From: Chitinophaga pinensis
Lineage (GTDB): Bacteria; Bacteroidota; Bacteroidia; 2-12-FULL-35-15
NCBI GenBank assembly: GCA_945879015.1
Contig: CAMCUO010000002.1
Span: 1-64,000, forward strand
Direction of reading: 5' to 3'
Length of the DNA: 64,000 nt
The notes under the pieces were generated by a model. The model ran no database searches. It was given only the letters and a program-made list of their open reading frames with translations, and was not told where the DNA came from. Positions 25,421 through 34,930 of this stretch are shown here, piece after piece. Each line of letters starts with the position of its first letter. Position 1 is the stretch's first letter. The translations under genes were made by a program, and so were the position numbers.

Positions 25421-26989
25421 TTACTTCACAACAATAAATTTACTTCTGAAAAGTAAATTTCCATCAGCAATTATTCTGTAATAATATACTCCACTCGAAA
25501 CATTAAGGGCAATATTTCCACTTCCAAATCCTGATTCTTCAAATTTATATTTAGTTACAAATTGTCCTAAGCTATTATAGATATACATTTCAGGCGACTT
25601 GGTGTCAAAGTAATATGTGAAACTAAATGTGCCATTGCTTGGATTTGGAAATAGATTAAAACTTGTTTCATTTACAATTGTGTCACAAGGACTTCCTTCA
25701 ATTTTTCCTAAATTGTCAGTTGGTGTGTTTGGTAAACCCAAAAAAATTCTTCTTCCACCAAGATTAAAACTATAAGGCGAAAAATTACAACCATTTCCTA
25801 AAATATCAGGATTATTAATAACGGTTAAATTCGTATTGGTTGTATCAAAAAGAGTATTAGGATAACTTGTGCCAAAGCCAGTAGAAATATAAATTTTATC
25901 ATCAGGAGCTAGTTGGTGCTGCCCAATAAAATTAAGGCTTCCTGTTGTCTGGATTAAATTTCTTGTTGCAATAATATTGCTAGATTCTAAGTCATACTGA
26001 TACAAAGAACTAATTCCACTTCTGTTTTTAGAAGAAGTATATAAAATTTTACCAGAAGGGGAAAATGAACAACCATAATAGAAATTTCCTGAATTACTTG
26101 TTGGGTCATCACCTATATAGTTATAGTTGAATAATTCTCCCGTACATCTGTCAAAGTCATACAATTCAATTTTTCCGTAATATGGGAAAGATGGAATTTG
26201 ATATCTATATTCACTGACAAGTGCTAGTTTGTCTCCTTGTTCATTGAATTTCATTTGACCCCATAATCCGAAATTATCCATTAGGCCAATATTTTGATAG
26301 AATGGCCCTTTGATACCATATGGTGTAATCAAATATTTTATAAAAACATTGCAGTCACCATACCAAGAAGGCGTGTATGATGTTGGACTACTTACCTGTC
26401 CCCATAAATGTGCTATTAGCCAATAATCTCTACCATTAGCATGTTTTACAGCGGTTAATTTTTCTGTTACCATTGTGTCTTGAGTAAGATAATCCCCATA
26501 TAAAATTTTGTTTTTTACAGTTACTGCTCCCAAACCTCCATTTTTATTTAGGTCAATAATAGAATATTCTAAGGTCATAATAACTTTAAAGGAAGATGTG
26601 GTTTCGTGTCCAATTGAAAATAAATAAAATTTTTGTTGAAAATTATCAAATGGAAGTATTAATAGTCCTTGAGTAACAGAAGTATTACATTGTATACTAT
26701 CTCCATTTTGCATTACAGCGTGATTTTTATTCCAAACTGTAGAATAGCTATTAGCATCGTTATCTGTACCTGCATAAAAAAGTAAGTTCCCATTATCATC
26801 TGATATTGTAGCTGATATTTCATGTGAAACGACTTTCCCATCAAATAATGGAGTTGGAGGAGAAGTGTTAAAATCTATTCCAGCCTTATCTCCGAAATAC
26901 CAAATGTTATGTTCTTTCTGTCCAAATGAATAGCTGAACAAAAAAAGCATATAAAAAGTAAAAATAAATTTGATAAAACGAAATTGCAT
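25421..26989 (-). CDS. T9SS cargo protein with a PD40-like region and type A sorting domain
   Basis: 522 residues. A signal peptide ends near SYSFGQ (residue 23). The body is made of beta strands with motifs such as NLLFYAGTDND, GCSFSPSGKILYTSS and LAPDDKIYIS, which resemble WD40/PD40-like propeller blades. The last 80 residues are a type A sorting domain, with FNLFPNPSNGTF near residue 440 and a final strand GVYYYRIIADG, ending in basic residues (KFIVVK). The protein is expected to be secreted by the T9SS and attached to the surface. Role unknown. Confidence 0.85.
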   Translation of the reverse strand: MQFRFIKFIFTFYMLFLFSYSFGQKEHNIWYFGDKAGIDFNTSPPTPLFDGKVVSHEISATISDDNGNLLFYAGTDNDANSYSTVWNKNHAVMQNGDSIQCNTSVTQGLLILPFDNFQQKFYLFSIGHETTSSFKVIMTLEYSIIDLNKNGGLGAVTVKNKILYGDYLTQDTMVTEKLTAVKHANGRDYWLIAHLWGQVSSPTSYTPSWYGDCNVFIKYLITPYGIKGPFYQNIGLMDNFGLWGQMKFNEQGDKLALVSEYRYQIPSFPYYGKIELYDFDRCTGELFNYNYIGDDPTSNSGNFYYGCSFSPSGKILYTSSKNRSGISSLYQYDLESSNIIATRNLIQTTGSLNFIGQHQLAPDDKIYISTGFGTSYPNTLFDTTNTNLTVINNPDILGNGCNFSPYSFNLGGRRIFLGLPNTPTDNLGKIEGSPCDTIVNETSFNLFPNPSNGTFSFTYYFDTKSPEMYIYNSLGQFVTKYKFEESGFGSGNIALNVSSGVYYYRIIADGNLLFRSKFIVVK

Positions 26990-27097
26990 TTGCGAGCTAT
27001 ATAGTTTCTTTGGCGGGATGCTATGCTAATGTACAAAATAAATTTCAGAATGGGAAATACTTGTCAGAAATAGGGAGAGATTGCTTCACTCCGCTCG

Positions 27098-27117
27098 CTC
27101 CCGATAGCTATCGGGAG
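27098..27117. repeat. CTCCCGATAGCTATCGGGAG palindrome
   Basis: A perfect 20-base palindrome in the spacer between the T9SS gene (start at 26989) and murF-alr. It is followed by CGCTCCGC. I recall similar palindromes repeated in other Bacteroidota genomes. It may act as a terminator hairpin for the minus-strand murF-alr transcript. Confidence 0.6.
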
Positions 27118-27130
27118 ACGCTCCGCAAAT

Positions 27131-29614
27131 TTACTCCTGATAATAAACTCTCTTAACCCTTCTGGAAACATTCGTTAAAACTTCATAAGGAATTGTTCCG
27201 ATATCTTTTGCGACATCAGCAATTGGATTTTGATCACCAAAAATAATTACTTCATCATTTTCGTTGGCTTGAATATCGGTGATGTCAATCATGCACATAT
27301 CCATACAAACATTTCCGATGATGGGCGCTTCTTTTCCTTTGACAATCATTTTTCCAGCTCCGTTGCTGAGTTTACGGCTCAATCCATCAGCATATCCAAT
27401 TGGAACAGTTGCTATTTGTATGTCGCGGTTAGCAACACCTTTTCTACTGTAACCTATTGTTTCTTTTGCTGGAATATTTTTTATTTGTGAGATGCTTGTT
27501 TTTAATGTGCTCACATTTTGTAGTTGTGCTTGTTCGGTTTTGTTTGCACCAATTCCATATAAGCCAATTCCCAATCTCACCATTTCAAATTGCGCATCAG
27601 GGAAACGGGAAATTCCTGCTGAATTTAAAATATGTTTTAAGATTGGATAATTAAAATGTGATTTTATTTTTTCACTCATCTTATTCAACTTCTTTATTTG
27701 TTGCCAAGTGAAATCATCGTGCTCGTGTTCATCACTTGCTGCTAAGTGTGAGAAAATAGATTTTATTGTCAGATGTTTGTTGTTGCTGATACGAACGATT
27801 AATTCGTTTACTTCTTCTTCATCAAAACCCAAACGGTGCATTCCGGTGTCCAGTTTAATGTGAATCGGAATGGGTTGAACATTGTTTCGTTCGCTGCGTT
27901 TTAACGTTTCTTCAAACAAACTCAATACTCTGAAACTATAAATTTCAGGTTCTAAATTGTATTGAATCATTGCATCATAGCTTTGTTCTTCGGGATTCAT
28001 TACCATGATTGGCATAGTGATTCCTGCTTTTCGTAATTCAATTCCTTCATCTGCGTAAGCCACCGCTAAATAATCCACACGGTGAAACTGAAGAATGTTG
28101 GCAATTTCAAAACTTCCGCTTCCGTAAGAAAATGCTTTTACCATCGCCATTACTTTGGTGTCCGCTTTTAATTTGGAACGGTAGTAATTTAAGTTGTGAA
28201 CGATTGCATTTAAGTTTATTTCTAAAACTGTTTCATGAGCCTTTTGCTGAATGATTTTACTAATAGCTTCGAAACTAAATGCACGAGCGCCCTTCAAGAG
28301 AATAGTTTCATCTCTAAAAAAGGAATTATTGAACTGTTGTAAGAAGTCGGCAGTAGATTTGTAAAAACTTTTTTCGCAATTAAACTGATTTGCTTGTGAT
28401 GAAATTCCTTCGCCAATTCCAATCAAACGTGAAATTCCTTTTTTATGAATGAGTTCGGCAACTTCTTTATAAAGTGTTTCATCATTTTGTCCACTTTGCA
28501 AAATATCCGAAAGAATAAGCGTTTTCTTAGGATGTTGTTTTTGCTGATTTAAGAAATCCAAAGCAATGGCCAAAGAACCTAAATCAGAATTATAACTATC
28601 ATTGATAATAGAACAATTGTTGATTCCTTCTTTTAATTCGAGTCGCATAGCAACCGGACTCAAGAATCTCATTCGTTCAGTAATCACAGTGTTTTCGTAT
28701 CCTAAATACAACATTGTTGCCCAGCAATGAATAGTGTTTTCAATACTTGCTTCATCTGTAAAAGGAATAGTGATACGGACGAAATCATTTTTATAAACAC
28801 CTTGAATTTCGGTATCGGTTTCGTTTTTTGTAATTCTACCAATTAACAAATCAGCACGTAATTTTTTCGACCATGTAAAAAATTTCGCTTCGGCAAACAA
28901 TTTGTTGGTTGTTATCTCATCGTGAATAGTTAAATAATCTTTGCAATAAATTAATACTTCTGAATTTAAAAATAATTTTAACTTTTCACAAACTTTTTGT
29001 TTTTGATTTTCAAAATTTTCATCGTGCGCTTGGCCAATGTTAGTAATTACGCCAATTGTTGGCTGAATAATGTTTTCGAGCAAACGCATTTCTTTTGGTT
29101 TAGAAATACCAGCTTCAAAAATTGCTAAATCATGTTCTTCGGAAATTTGCCAAACAGAAAGAGGAACACCAACTTGTGAATTAAAACTTTTCGGACTGCG
29201 TACAATATTTTTGTCTTCGCGCATCAATTGATACAACCATTCTTTTACAATAGTTTTTCCGTTACTTCCCGTTATTCCAACAACTGGAATTTTAAATTGT
29301 TGTCGATGATATGCACAAAGTTGTTGAAGGGCAAGAAGCGTGTCGTTCACGAATATGAAACTTGCACCATCAAAAACGAAACTAGTATTGGGTAAAGTAG
29401 AAACAACAAAATGACGAACTCCTTTTTCGTAGAGTTCTATTAAGTATGCGTGGCCATCATGTCGTTCGCCTTTGATTGCAAAAAACAAAGAAGTTTCTGC
29501 ATTAGAAAGTTTACGGCTGTCAATTAGTAAATTTTTAATAGAAGCAGTAGAAGTATTATTTCCACTAATGTTGCCATTAACGATTGAAGATATTGCTGTG
29601 ATGGAGTAGTTCAT
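27131..29614 (-). CDS. murF-alr: Bifunctional UDP-MurNAc-tripeptide:D-Ala-D-Ala ligase / alanine racemase
   Basis: 827-residue fusion usual in Bacteroidota. Residues 1-440 are MurF, which adds D-Ala-D-Ala to UDP-MurNAc-tripeptide, with the ATP motif GITGSNGKT near residue 111. Residues 455-827 are alanine racemase, with the PLP lysine in VMAMVKAFSYGSG near residue 491 and the catalytic tyrosine in TIGYSRKG near residue 722. So one protein supplies D-alanine and uses it. The gene starts 2 bases after the tdk stop, so tdk and this gene are one operon. Confidence 0.95.
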   Translation of the reverse strand: MNYSITAISSIVNGNISGNNTSTASIKNLLIDSRKLSNAETSLFFAIKGERHDGHAYLIELYEKGVRHFVVSTLPNTSFVFDGASFIFVNDTLLALQQLCAYHRQQFKIPVVGITGSNGKTIVKEWLYQLMREDKNIVRSPKSFNSQVGVPLSVWQISEEHDLAIFEAGISKPKEMRLLENIIQPTIGVITNIGQAHDENFENQKQKVCEKLKLFLNSEVLIYCKDYLTIHDEITTNKLFAEAKFFTWSKKLRADLLIGRITKNETDTEIQGVYKNDFVRITIPFTDEASIENTIHCWATMLYLGYENTVITERMRFLSPVAMRLELKEGINNCSIINDSYNSDLGSLAIALDFLNQQKQHPKKTLILSDILQSGQNDETLYKEVAELIHKKGISRLIGIGEGISSQANQFNCEKSFYKSTADFLQQFNNSFFRDETILLKGARAFSFEAISKIIQQKAHETVLEINLNAIVHNLNYYRSKLKADTKVMAMVKAFSYGSGSFEIANILQFHRVDYLAVAYADEGIELRKAGITMPIMVMNPEEQSYDAMIQYNLEPEIYSFRVLSLFEETLKRSERNNVQPIPIHIKLDTGMHRLGFDEEEVNELIVRISNNKHLTIKSIFSHLAASDEHEHDDFTWQQIKKLNKMSEKIKSHFNYPILKHILNSAGISRFPDAQFEMVRLGIGLYGIGANKTEQAQLQNVSTLKTSISQIKNIPAKETIGYSRKGVANRDIQIATVPIGYADGLSRKLSNGAGKMIVKGKEAPIIGNVCMDMCMIDITDIQANENDEVIIFGDQNPIADVAKDIGTIPYEVLTNVSRRVKRVYYQE

Positions 29615-29616
29615 AT

Positions 29617-30192
29617 TTATTTTTTAGCCACAACAAAACAATCTCTGCAGAGGGGTTCATAATTATTGGTTTCACCTAGTAATACAAGCGCTTCTTCCTC
29701 AGTGATACGGTGCGAATGATTTGCAATGTTTCCGCATCGCATACAAATCGCATGAACTTTTGTAACATGCTCCGCAATGGCCAATAGAGCTGGAATTGGT
29801 CCGAATGGTTTTCCAAGATAATCCATATCTAATCCGGCAACAATAACTCTTACTCCATTATCAGCAAGCTGAGTACAAACATCCGGGAGTCCGGCATCAA
29901 AAAATTGTGCTTCATCAATTCCAACAACCTCTACATCGCTAGCTAATAGTAAAATATGTGAGGAAGCTGGAACGGGAGTAGAGTGAATGGAGTTTCCTTC
30001 ATGCGAAACAACCTTAATAGCATCATAGCGAGTATCAATTTCAGGTTTAAAAATTTCCACCTTTTGTTTAGCATATTGAGCACGTTTCATTCTGCGGATA
30101 AGTTCCTCTGTCTTTCCCGAAAACATTGAGCCACAGATGACTTCAATGGACCCTTTCCGTTTGTGCAGATGAATGGTATTTTCGAGGAACAT
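29617..30192 (-). CDS. tdk: Thymidine kinase
   Basis: 191-residue type II thymidine kinase. The P-loop is [11 protein letters not shown] near residues 21-31, the Walker B motif is DEAQFF near 113, and four cysteines in CMRCG and CRDC near residues 150 and 182 bind zinc. It phosphorylates salvaged thymidine. It is the first gene of the operon with murF-alr. A possible promoter lies at 30330-30337, giving a leader of about 130 bases that holds a CCCCGG palindrome. Confidence 0.94.
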   Translation of the reverse strand: MFLENTIHLHKRKGSIEVICGSMFSGKTEELIRRMKRAQYAKQKVEIFKPEIDTRYDAIKVVSHEGNSIHSTPVPASSHILLLASDVEVVGIDEAQFFDAGLPDVCTQLADNGVRVIVAGLDMDYLGKPFGPIPALLAIAEHVTKVHAICMRCGNIANHSHRITEEEALVLLGETNNYEPLCRDCFVVAKK

Positions 30193-30260
30193 GGGTTTTT
30201 TGTTAAAAAATCTTCTATGAAGATACGTAATATTAATGTATATTTATTCAGAAAATGAGA

Positions 30261-30279
30261 CCCCGGATCTAGTCCGGGG
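30261..30279. repeat. CCCCGGATCTAGTCCGGGG palindrome
   Basis: Inverted repeat with arms CCCCGGA and TCCGGGG around a 5-base loop, in the leader upstream of tdk. GC-rich against an AT-rich surround. It can fold as a hairpin on either strand. Confidence 0.6.
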
Positions 30280-30329
30280 CATCTAAAACTACAGATTTTT
30301 TTACAAAAAATCCTTGTTTTAGTATGCAA

Positions 30330-30337
30330 CAAATTTA
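30330..30337 (-). promoter_or_regulatory. Candidate -7 element of the tdk operon
   Basis: On the minus strand the sequence reads TAAATTTG, matching TAnnTTTG. The -33 box is not evident. Confidence 0.35.
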
Positions 30338-30379
30338 GTCAAAAAAGCGTTTTGTTTTTTAACCAAGTAAAATAATGTC

Positions 30380-30997
30380 ATGGACAAGTCCACCATCAGA
30401 AAAGAGATAGCCGCGTTGATTAATAGTATTAAGGAACATTCCGACAATATTGGTGACAATAAGCATATTCCTCAGTTGGAATTGGAGTTGATTCTTCATA
30501 AAATCGAAAAATTGTATCAAAAATCCATTGTTCTTAATCATTTAAATACTTTTCAGGGAAAGCCGGTTACTGAAACATCCAAATTTGAGGTAAAACAAGA
30601 AATTGCTAAACCAATTATTACAGAAAAGCCGATTGATTTATTTGGAAGCGAAATTCCACCCGTAACAGAAAAACCAAAACAAGAGAAAAAAGTTGAGAAG
30701 CCTGCCGACCGAATAGGTTGGAAAGAAGAAAAAGTTTCAGTTCCAAATAAAATTCAAAAACCAGCTATTCAAGATTTAACAAAAGCAATTGGTTTGAACG
30801 ATAAATTTGTTTTGGCGAACGATTTGTTTGAAGGCAATATGCAGGAATATAGTATTGCGATTCACCAATTAAACGGAGCTGGAAGTTTAGAATCGGCAAT
30901 GGATTATTTTAGCAATCTGCAACAATTGTATGAATGGGATATGGAAAAGGAAACGGTAAAACAATTGATTGATTTGGTAGATAGACGATATAGCTAG
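30380..30997 (+). CDS. Conserved protein of unknown function
   Basis: 205 residues, no signal peptide. The N-terminal 60 residues form a predicted helical region. A central stretch (about 70-115) is rich in lysine, proline and glutamate and looks disordered. The C-terminal 90 residues are again helical, with DLTKAIGLNDKFVLANDLFEG near residue 133 and MDYFSNLQQLYEWDMEKE near residue 174. This C-terminal block is conserved in Bacteroidota, as I recall, but I know no function. The gene is divergent from tdk and 58 bases upstream of the M28 peptidase gene. Confidence 0.65.
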   Translation: MDKSTIRKEIAALINSIKEHSDNIGDNKHIPQLELELILHKIEKLYQKSIVLNHLNTFQGKPVTETSKFEVKQEIAKPIITEKPIDLFGSEIPPVTEKPKQEKKVEKPADRIGWKEEKVSVPNKIQKPAIQDLTKAIGLNDKFVLANDLFEGNMQEYSIAIHQLNGAGSLESAMDYFSNLQQLYEWDMEKETVKQLIDLVDRRYS

Positions 30998-31009
30998 ACC
31001 TCACTCCAG

Positions 31010-31033
31010 CCCTCTCCTTGAAAAAGGAGAGGG
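31010..31033. repeat. CCCTCTCC/GGAGAGGG hairpin repeat
   Basis: Arms CCCTCTCC and GGAGAGGG enclose an 8-base loop. It lies after the stop of the conserved unknown gene, where it could act as a terminator. It shares its arms with the element at 12869. Confidence 0.55.
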
Positions 31034-31055
31034 CAGATTTCGATAACAAAAAAAT

Positions 31056-32402
31056 ATGAGTTCTAAACTACTAACTCCTTTATTACTTTTTCACTTTATC
31101 ACCTTATCACTCTTTTCTCAGGAAATAAAAAACCTGCGTGCCGGACTGGCAGGAGGAGAAGTATACTCTTACGCTCGTAAGATTGTTGATACAATGGCTT
31201 CCGAAAGCATGCATGGAAGAGGTTATGTGAATGGAGGAGATAGTATCGCAGCGAATTATCTGAAAAATGAATTTTCTAGAATCGGATTAAAATCGTTTGG
31301 TAGTGATTATTATCAGAGGATGAGCTTTGGGATTAATACTTTTCCTGAGAAGAGCCCTTTTTTATTTCTAGGAAGAGTCAAAGAAGATTGCCTCGCAGGC
31401 GAAAATTTTATAGTTTCTTCTGGTTGTCCGAGCATTTATACTAAAGAAAACCATTTGGCTGTTTGGTTTGATAGTTCTACTGTTTATTCTTTGGACTTGA
31501 TGAAAAAATTCACAAAGAAAAAATTCAATAAAAAATGGATTATTATTGATTCGCATGGTGTAACAGATAAAGACAAGTTGAAGTTATTCGACTTTATGAA
31601 AACTAATCCTTATGAAGCATACGGTTTAATTGTGATTAATACTAAATTAACTTGGACGTGCTCACAAAAGGTAAATAAATATCCCTCTGTTGATTTGTTG
31701 ATTACAGATTCAGAAAGACCAAAAATCAATAAGAAAGAGAAATGTTTCATAAGTTTTTCTTCTAAAAATAAATTCATCTCCAACCACCAATCCCAAAACG
31801 TAATCGGCTACATTTCAGGTTCTGTTTATCCTGATTCATTTATTGTTTATTCAGCACACTACGATCATTTGGGAAGAATGGGCTCCGTAATGTTTCCTGG
31901 AGCCAACGACAATGCCAGCGGCTGTGCTATGCTTTTAAATCTTGTACACTATTATTCAAGGCCTGAAAACAAACCAAAATATTCCATTGCATTCATGGCA
32001 TTCTGCGGAGAGGAAGTGGGTTTACTGGGTTCGAAATATTATACAGAAAATCCATTGTTTCCATTGAAGAATATAAAGTTTGTTTTCAATATGGATATCA
32101 TGGGAACCGGAGAAGATGGAATAACCGTGGTAAATGGAACTGTTTTTAAAAATGAGTTTGATAAATTAAAAGAAATCAATACACAGAATAATTTTATTAA
32201 AGATCTTAAAATAAGAGGGAAATCAGCCAACAGCGATCATTACTTTTTTTCTGAAAAAGGAGTAAAGGCTTTTTTTATATATTCGATGGGTGGAATAAAA
32301 GCATATCACGATATTTATGATAAACCAGAAACATTACCTTTGAATGAATTTGAGAATATGTTTAAATTGATAACGAAGTTTGGTGATTATTTGCAGAATT
32401 AA
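31056..32402 (+). CDS. M28 family zinc peptidase
   Basis: 448-residue exported aminopeptidase-like protein. The signal peptide ends near LSLFSQ (residue 21). The M28 zinc ligands can be placed: a histidine in SAHYDHLG near residue 270, the aspartate in GANDNASG near 285, the glutamate pair in FCGEEVGLLGS near 317, an aspartate in NMDIMG near 348, and a histidine in NSDHYFF near 393. Length is typical of the family. It probably degrades peptides in the periplasm or outside the cell. No operon partner is apparent. Confidence 0.9.
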   Translation: MSSKLLTPLLLFHFITLSLFSQEIKNLRAGLAGGEVYSYARKIVDTMASESMHGRGYVNGGDSIAANYLKNEFSRIGLKSFGSDYYQRMSFGINTFPEKSPFLFLGRVKEDCLAGENFIVSSGCPSIYTKENHLAVWFDSSTVYSLDLMKKFTKKKFNKKWIIIDSHGVTDKDKLKLFDFMKTNPYEAYGLIVINTKLTWTCSQKVNKYPSVDLLITDSERPKINKKEKCFISFSSKNKFISNHQSQNVIGYISGSVYPDSFIVYSAHYDHLGRMGSVMFPGANDNASGCAMLLNLVHYYSRPENKPKYSIAFMAFCGEEVGLLGSKYYTENPLFPLKNIKFVFNMDIMGTGEDGITVVNGTVFKNEFDKLKEINTQNNFIKDLKIRGKSANSDHYFFSEKGVKAFFIYSMGGIKAYHDIYDKPETLPLNEFENMFKLITKFGDYLQN

Positions 32403-32454
32403 TGTAGTGACGAATAATTTAATTAGTTGCGAAAAGTAAATTCGTAAGAGAAGC

Positions 32455-32486
32455 AATTCCCCCTTAAAAATTGGGCTAGGGGGATT
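32455..32486. repeat. CCCCCT/AGGGGG palindromic repeat, copy 2 (left flank of the DUF559 gene)
   Basis: A 32-base element with arms AATTCCCCCTT and CTAGGGGGATT. Its reverse complement matches the element at 32921-32951 with one mismatch over about 30 bases. Together the two bracket the DUF559 gene. Confidence 0.8.
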
Positions 32487-32551
32487 CCTTCATAATTAGG
32501 AACGCAAATCACCATTTTAAAAAGAATGAAAATTGAAAGCAGGATTAAAAA

Positions 32552-32953
32552 ATGAAGAAAGCATTTATAGAATACAATTTACAACTAAAATCAAAATCCA
32601 GAGACCTTAGAAACGACTCAACCTTATCAGAAGTCTTATTGTGGCAAAAGCTTAGAGCGGGAAGTATGATGGGATATAAGTTTAACAGACAGAAGCCACT
32701 TGGAAATTATATTGTAGATTTTTATTGTAAAGGATTAAATTTGATAATTGAAATAGACGGGAAGAGTCATGATTACAAATATGAACAAGATTTGTATCGA
32801 CAAAGAAAGTTAGAAGAATTAGGATTGAAGTTTTTACGATTTACGGATTTGGAAGTCAAAAGATATATGAATAATGTGTTGAGGGCGATTGTGATTTGGA
32901 TTGAGGAGTATGAAACAAATAATCCCCCTAGCCCCATTTTTAAGGGGGAATAG
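32552..32953 (+). CDS. DUF559 family endonuclease-like protein
   Basis: 133 residues of the DUF559 family, which has a restriction-endonuclease-like (Vsr-like) fold. The PD-(D/E)xK-type residues are in YIVDFYC near residue 56 and IEIDGKSHD near 69-77. The start LRNDSTLSEVLLWQKLR and the FNRQKPLGNYIVDFY segment are family hallmarks. The last residues (NNPPSPIFKGE) and the stop codon are encoded by the right-hand palindromic repeat, whose inverted copy lies before the gene. This arrangement suggests that gene and repeat travel together. Confidence 0.85.
   Translation: MKKAFIEYNLQLKSKSRDLRNDSTLSEVLLWQKLRAGSMMGYKFNRQKPLGNYIVDFYCKGLNLIIEIDGKSHDYKYEQDLYRQRKLEELGLKFLRFTDLEVKRYMNNVLRAIVIWIEEYETNNPPSPIFKGE
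32921..32951. repeat. CCCCCT/AGGGGG palindromic repeat, copy 3 (right flank of the DUF559 gene)
   Basis: Arms AATCCCCCT and AAGGGGGAAT. It is an inverted copy of 32455-32486 and supplies the last codons of the DUF559 gene. Confidence 0.8.
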
Positions 32954-33017
32954 ACTCGATTAAAATTTTGTTAGGAGATTCAAAATATAATTGTCTCCAC
33001 ATAATGCGAATAAAAAA

Positions 33018-33725
33018 ATGAAACTATACATCATCCCCACCCCCATCGGCAACCTCGAAGACATCACACTTCGGGCTATACGCATTTTGAAGGAAGTGGA
33101 TTTGATTTTGGCTGAAGATACTCGTAAGTCGGGAATACTTTTGAAGCATTTGAACATTGATAAAAAAATGTTTGCTCATCATATGCACAATGAACATAAA
33201 ACCGTGGAGATGATTTCAGAGCGGATTGCGAATGGAGAAAAAATTGCTTTGATAACAGATGCAGGAACTCCTGGAATTTCGGATCCTGGATTTTTATTGA
33301 TTCGTGAGTGTATTGCAAAAGGAATTGGAGTGGAATGTTTGCCAGGCGCAACAGCATTTGTCCCTGCACTAGTAAACTCAGGTTTGCCTACTGATACTTT
33401 TTGTTTTGAAGGATTTTTACCAACAAAAAAAGGACGTCAGACAAAAATAAAAGCATTGGTGAATGAATCTCGCACAATAGTTTTTTATGAATCGCCACAC
33501 CGCTTAGTTAAAGCATTGGAGCAATTCATCGAATTTTTTGGTGCGGATAGAAATGCTTCTGTTTCACGTGAGTTGTCAAAAATGTTTGAAGAAAATAAAC
33601 GCGGAACGTTAAAAGAATTAGCAGATTATTTTAAAACAAAAACAGTAAAAGGAGAAATTGTAATTGTAGTAGAAGGGAAGAAAAGCAAAGAGAAGAAAAG
33701 TAAACACGAAGAAGAAGAAGAATAA
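33018..33725 (+). CDS. rsmI: 16S rRNA (cytidine(1402)-2'-O)-methyltransferase RsmI
   Basis: Methylates the 2'-OH of cytidine 1402 in 16S rRNA using AdoMet. The product from ATG at 33018 has 235 residues and begins KLYIIPTPIGNLEDITLRA, the family signature. Further motifs are AEDTRKSG near residue 37 and LITDAGTPGISDPG near residue 80. The last 20 residues are a charged lysine/glutamate tail (KSKEKKSKHEEEEE), an extension not needed for the fold. The frame opens earlier (TTG at 32991), but the homology starts at 33018. Confidence 0.94.
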   Translation: MKLYIIPTPIGNLEDITLRAIRILKEVDLILAEDTRKSGILLKHLNIDKKMFAHHMHNEHKTVEMISERIANGEKIALITDAGTPGISDPGFLLIRECIAKGIGVECLPGATAFVPALVNSGLPTDTFCFEGFLPTKKGRQTKIKALVNESRTIVFYESPHRLVKALEQFIEFFGADRNASVSRELSKMFEENKRGTLKELADYFKTKTVKGEIVIVVEGKKSKEKKSKHEEEEE

Positions 33726-33739
33726 AAACACATCGTTCA

Positions 33740-34798
33740 ATGGTAGATAAAACAAACAAAACAGGCGCACCTCCGGGAACCTTGGTTTATTTCGGAGACA
33801 AGCAAACCGATAGAGTAAAACTTTCATTAATTGAATTCAACGAAACTGACTTCATTGAGAAAGAATTTTATGATTTATCGGAATGCCTTGACCATGTTGA
33901 TACTAAAATGGTGAGATGGATAAATGTAGATGGAATCCACAATGTGGAACTTATCGAAGCCATAGGAAAGCGTTTTGGCATTCATTCGCTTACTTTGGAA
34001 GACATTGTAAATACAAATCAACGACCTAAGTTTGAGGATTATGATAATTATGTAGTTGCCATAATGAAAATGTTATACTTCGATAATGAATTGCAGTCGG
34101 AACAATTAAGTGTAGTGTTGTTTGATGGAATGGTTGTTTCGTTTCAGGAAGCACATGGTGGAGATGCGTTTGATCTTATTAGAAACAGAATACGTTTAGG
34201 AAAAGGACGCGTACGAAGAATGGGAGCCGATTATTTAGCGTATGCACTAATTGATGCGGTAGTAGATTGTTATTTTGGAATTTTGGAAAAAATCGGAGAC
34301 AGAATAGAAATTTTAGAGGAAGATTTAATAGAAGAACCAACAAAAGAAACAATGCGCCAGTTGCACAATATGAAACGGGAAATGATTTTTTTAAGAAAAG
34401 CAGTCTGGCCAATGCGAGAGTTGATTAACAACATGGAAAGAAGCGAAACTGAATTAATTAAACCTACGACTGATATTTATTTACGAGATGTGCATGATCA
34501 TACTATTCGAGTTATTGACACAGTTGAAACCTATCGCGATTTACTTTCGGGGATGATGGATATTTATTTGTCGAGTGTAAGTAATAAAATGAACGAAGTT
34601 ATGAAAGTGTTAACCATCATTACTACAATTTTTGTTCCTGTAACTTTTATTGCCGGTGTATATGGAATGAATTTTGAGTTCATGCCAGAGATTCATAGTA
34701 AGTGGGGACATGTCTGGGGCTATGCATTTGCATGGGTTATCATGCTCGCTATGATGATTTCAATGGTGGTGTATTTTAAAAGAAAAAAATGGTTGTAG
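33740..34798 (+). CDS. corA: Magnesium/cobalt transporter CorA
   Basis: 352-residue pentameric ion channel for Mg2+ and Co2+. A large cytoplasmic N-terminal funnel domain is followed by a long helix and two C-terminal membrane segments near residues 287-308 and 321-343. The conserved pore motif YGMNF is present near residue 311, and EFMPE follows as the loop. Length and order are those of the CorA family. The gene follows rsmI by 14 bases. Confidence 0.93.
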   Translation: MVDKTNKTGAPPGTLVYFGDKQTDRVKLSLIEFNETDFIEKEFYDLSECLDHVDTKMVRWINVDGIHNVELIEAIGKRFGIHSLTLEDIVNTNQRPKFEDYDNYVVAIMKMLYFDNELQSEQLSVVLFDGMVVSFQEAHGGDAFDLIRNRIRLGKGRVRRMGADYLAYALIDAVVDCYFGILEKIGDRIEILEEDLIEEPTKETMRQLHNMKREMIFLRKAVWPMRELINNMERSETELIKPTTDIYLRDVHDHTIRVIDTVETYRDLLSGMMDIYLSSVSNKMNEVMKVLTIITTIFVPVTFIAGVYGMNFEFMPEIHSKWGHVWGYAFAWVIMLAMMISMVVYFKRKKWL

Positions 34799-34814
34799 TT
34801 TCTAAAGCTTATGC

Positions 34815-34892
34815 GCTTTCTCGATGTATCTGCTTCAACGCAGAATGCTCCAAATGACATCGCCCAATGCATTTTTAGCGGAGTCGAGAAAC
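34815..34892. repeat. TCTCGACTCCGCT-type repeat pair
   Basis: AGCGGAGTCGAGAAAC at 34877-34892 with a partial inverted partner TTTCTCGA at 34817-34824, in the corA-MORN spacer. It resembles the half-sites at 44572 and 47836. Confidence 0.4.
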
Positions 34893-34930
34893 TTTTTAAG
34901 TCAAAAACAAATTAGAGTAATCCTAATCAT

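Noticed and set aside
32455..32486. Reading of the CCCCCT palindrome as a plain terminator of the M28 gene
   Set aside because: It has no U-run, and an inverted copy with 30 matching bases lies 435 bases away, which points to a dispersed repeat.
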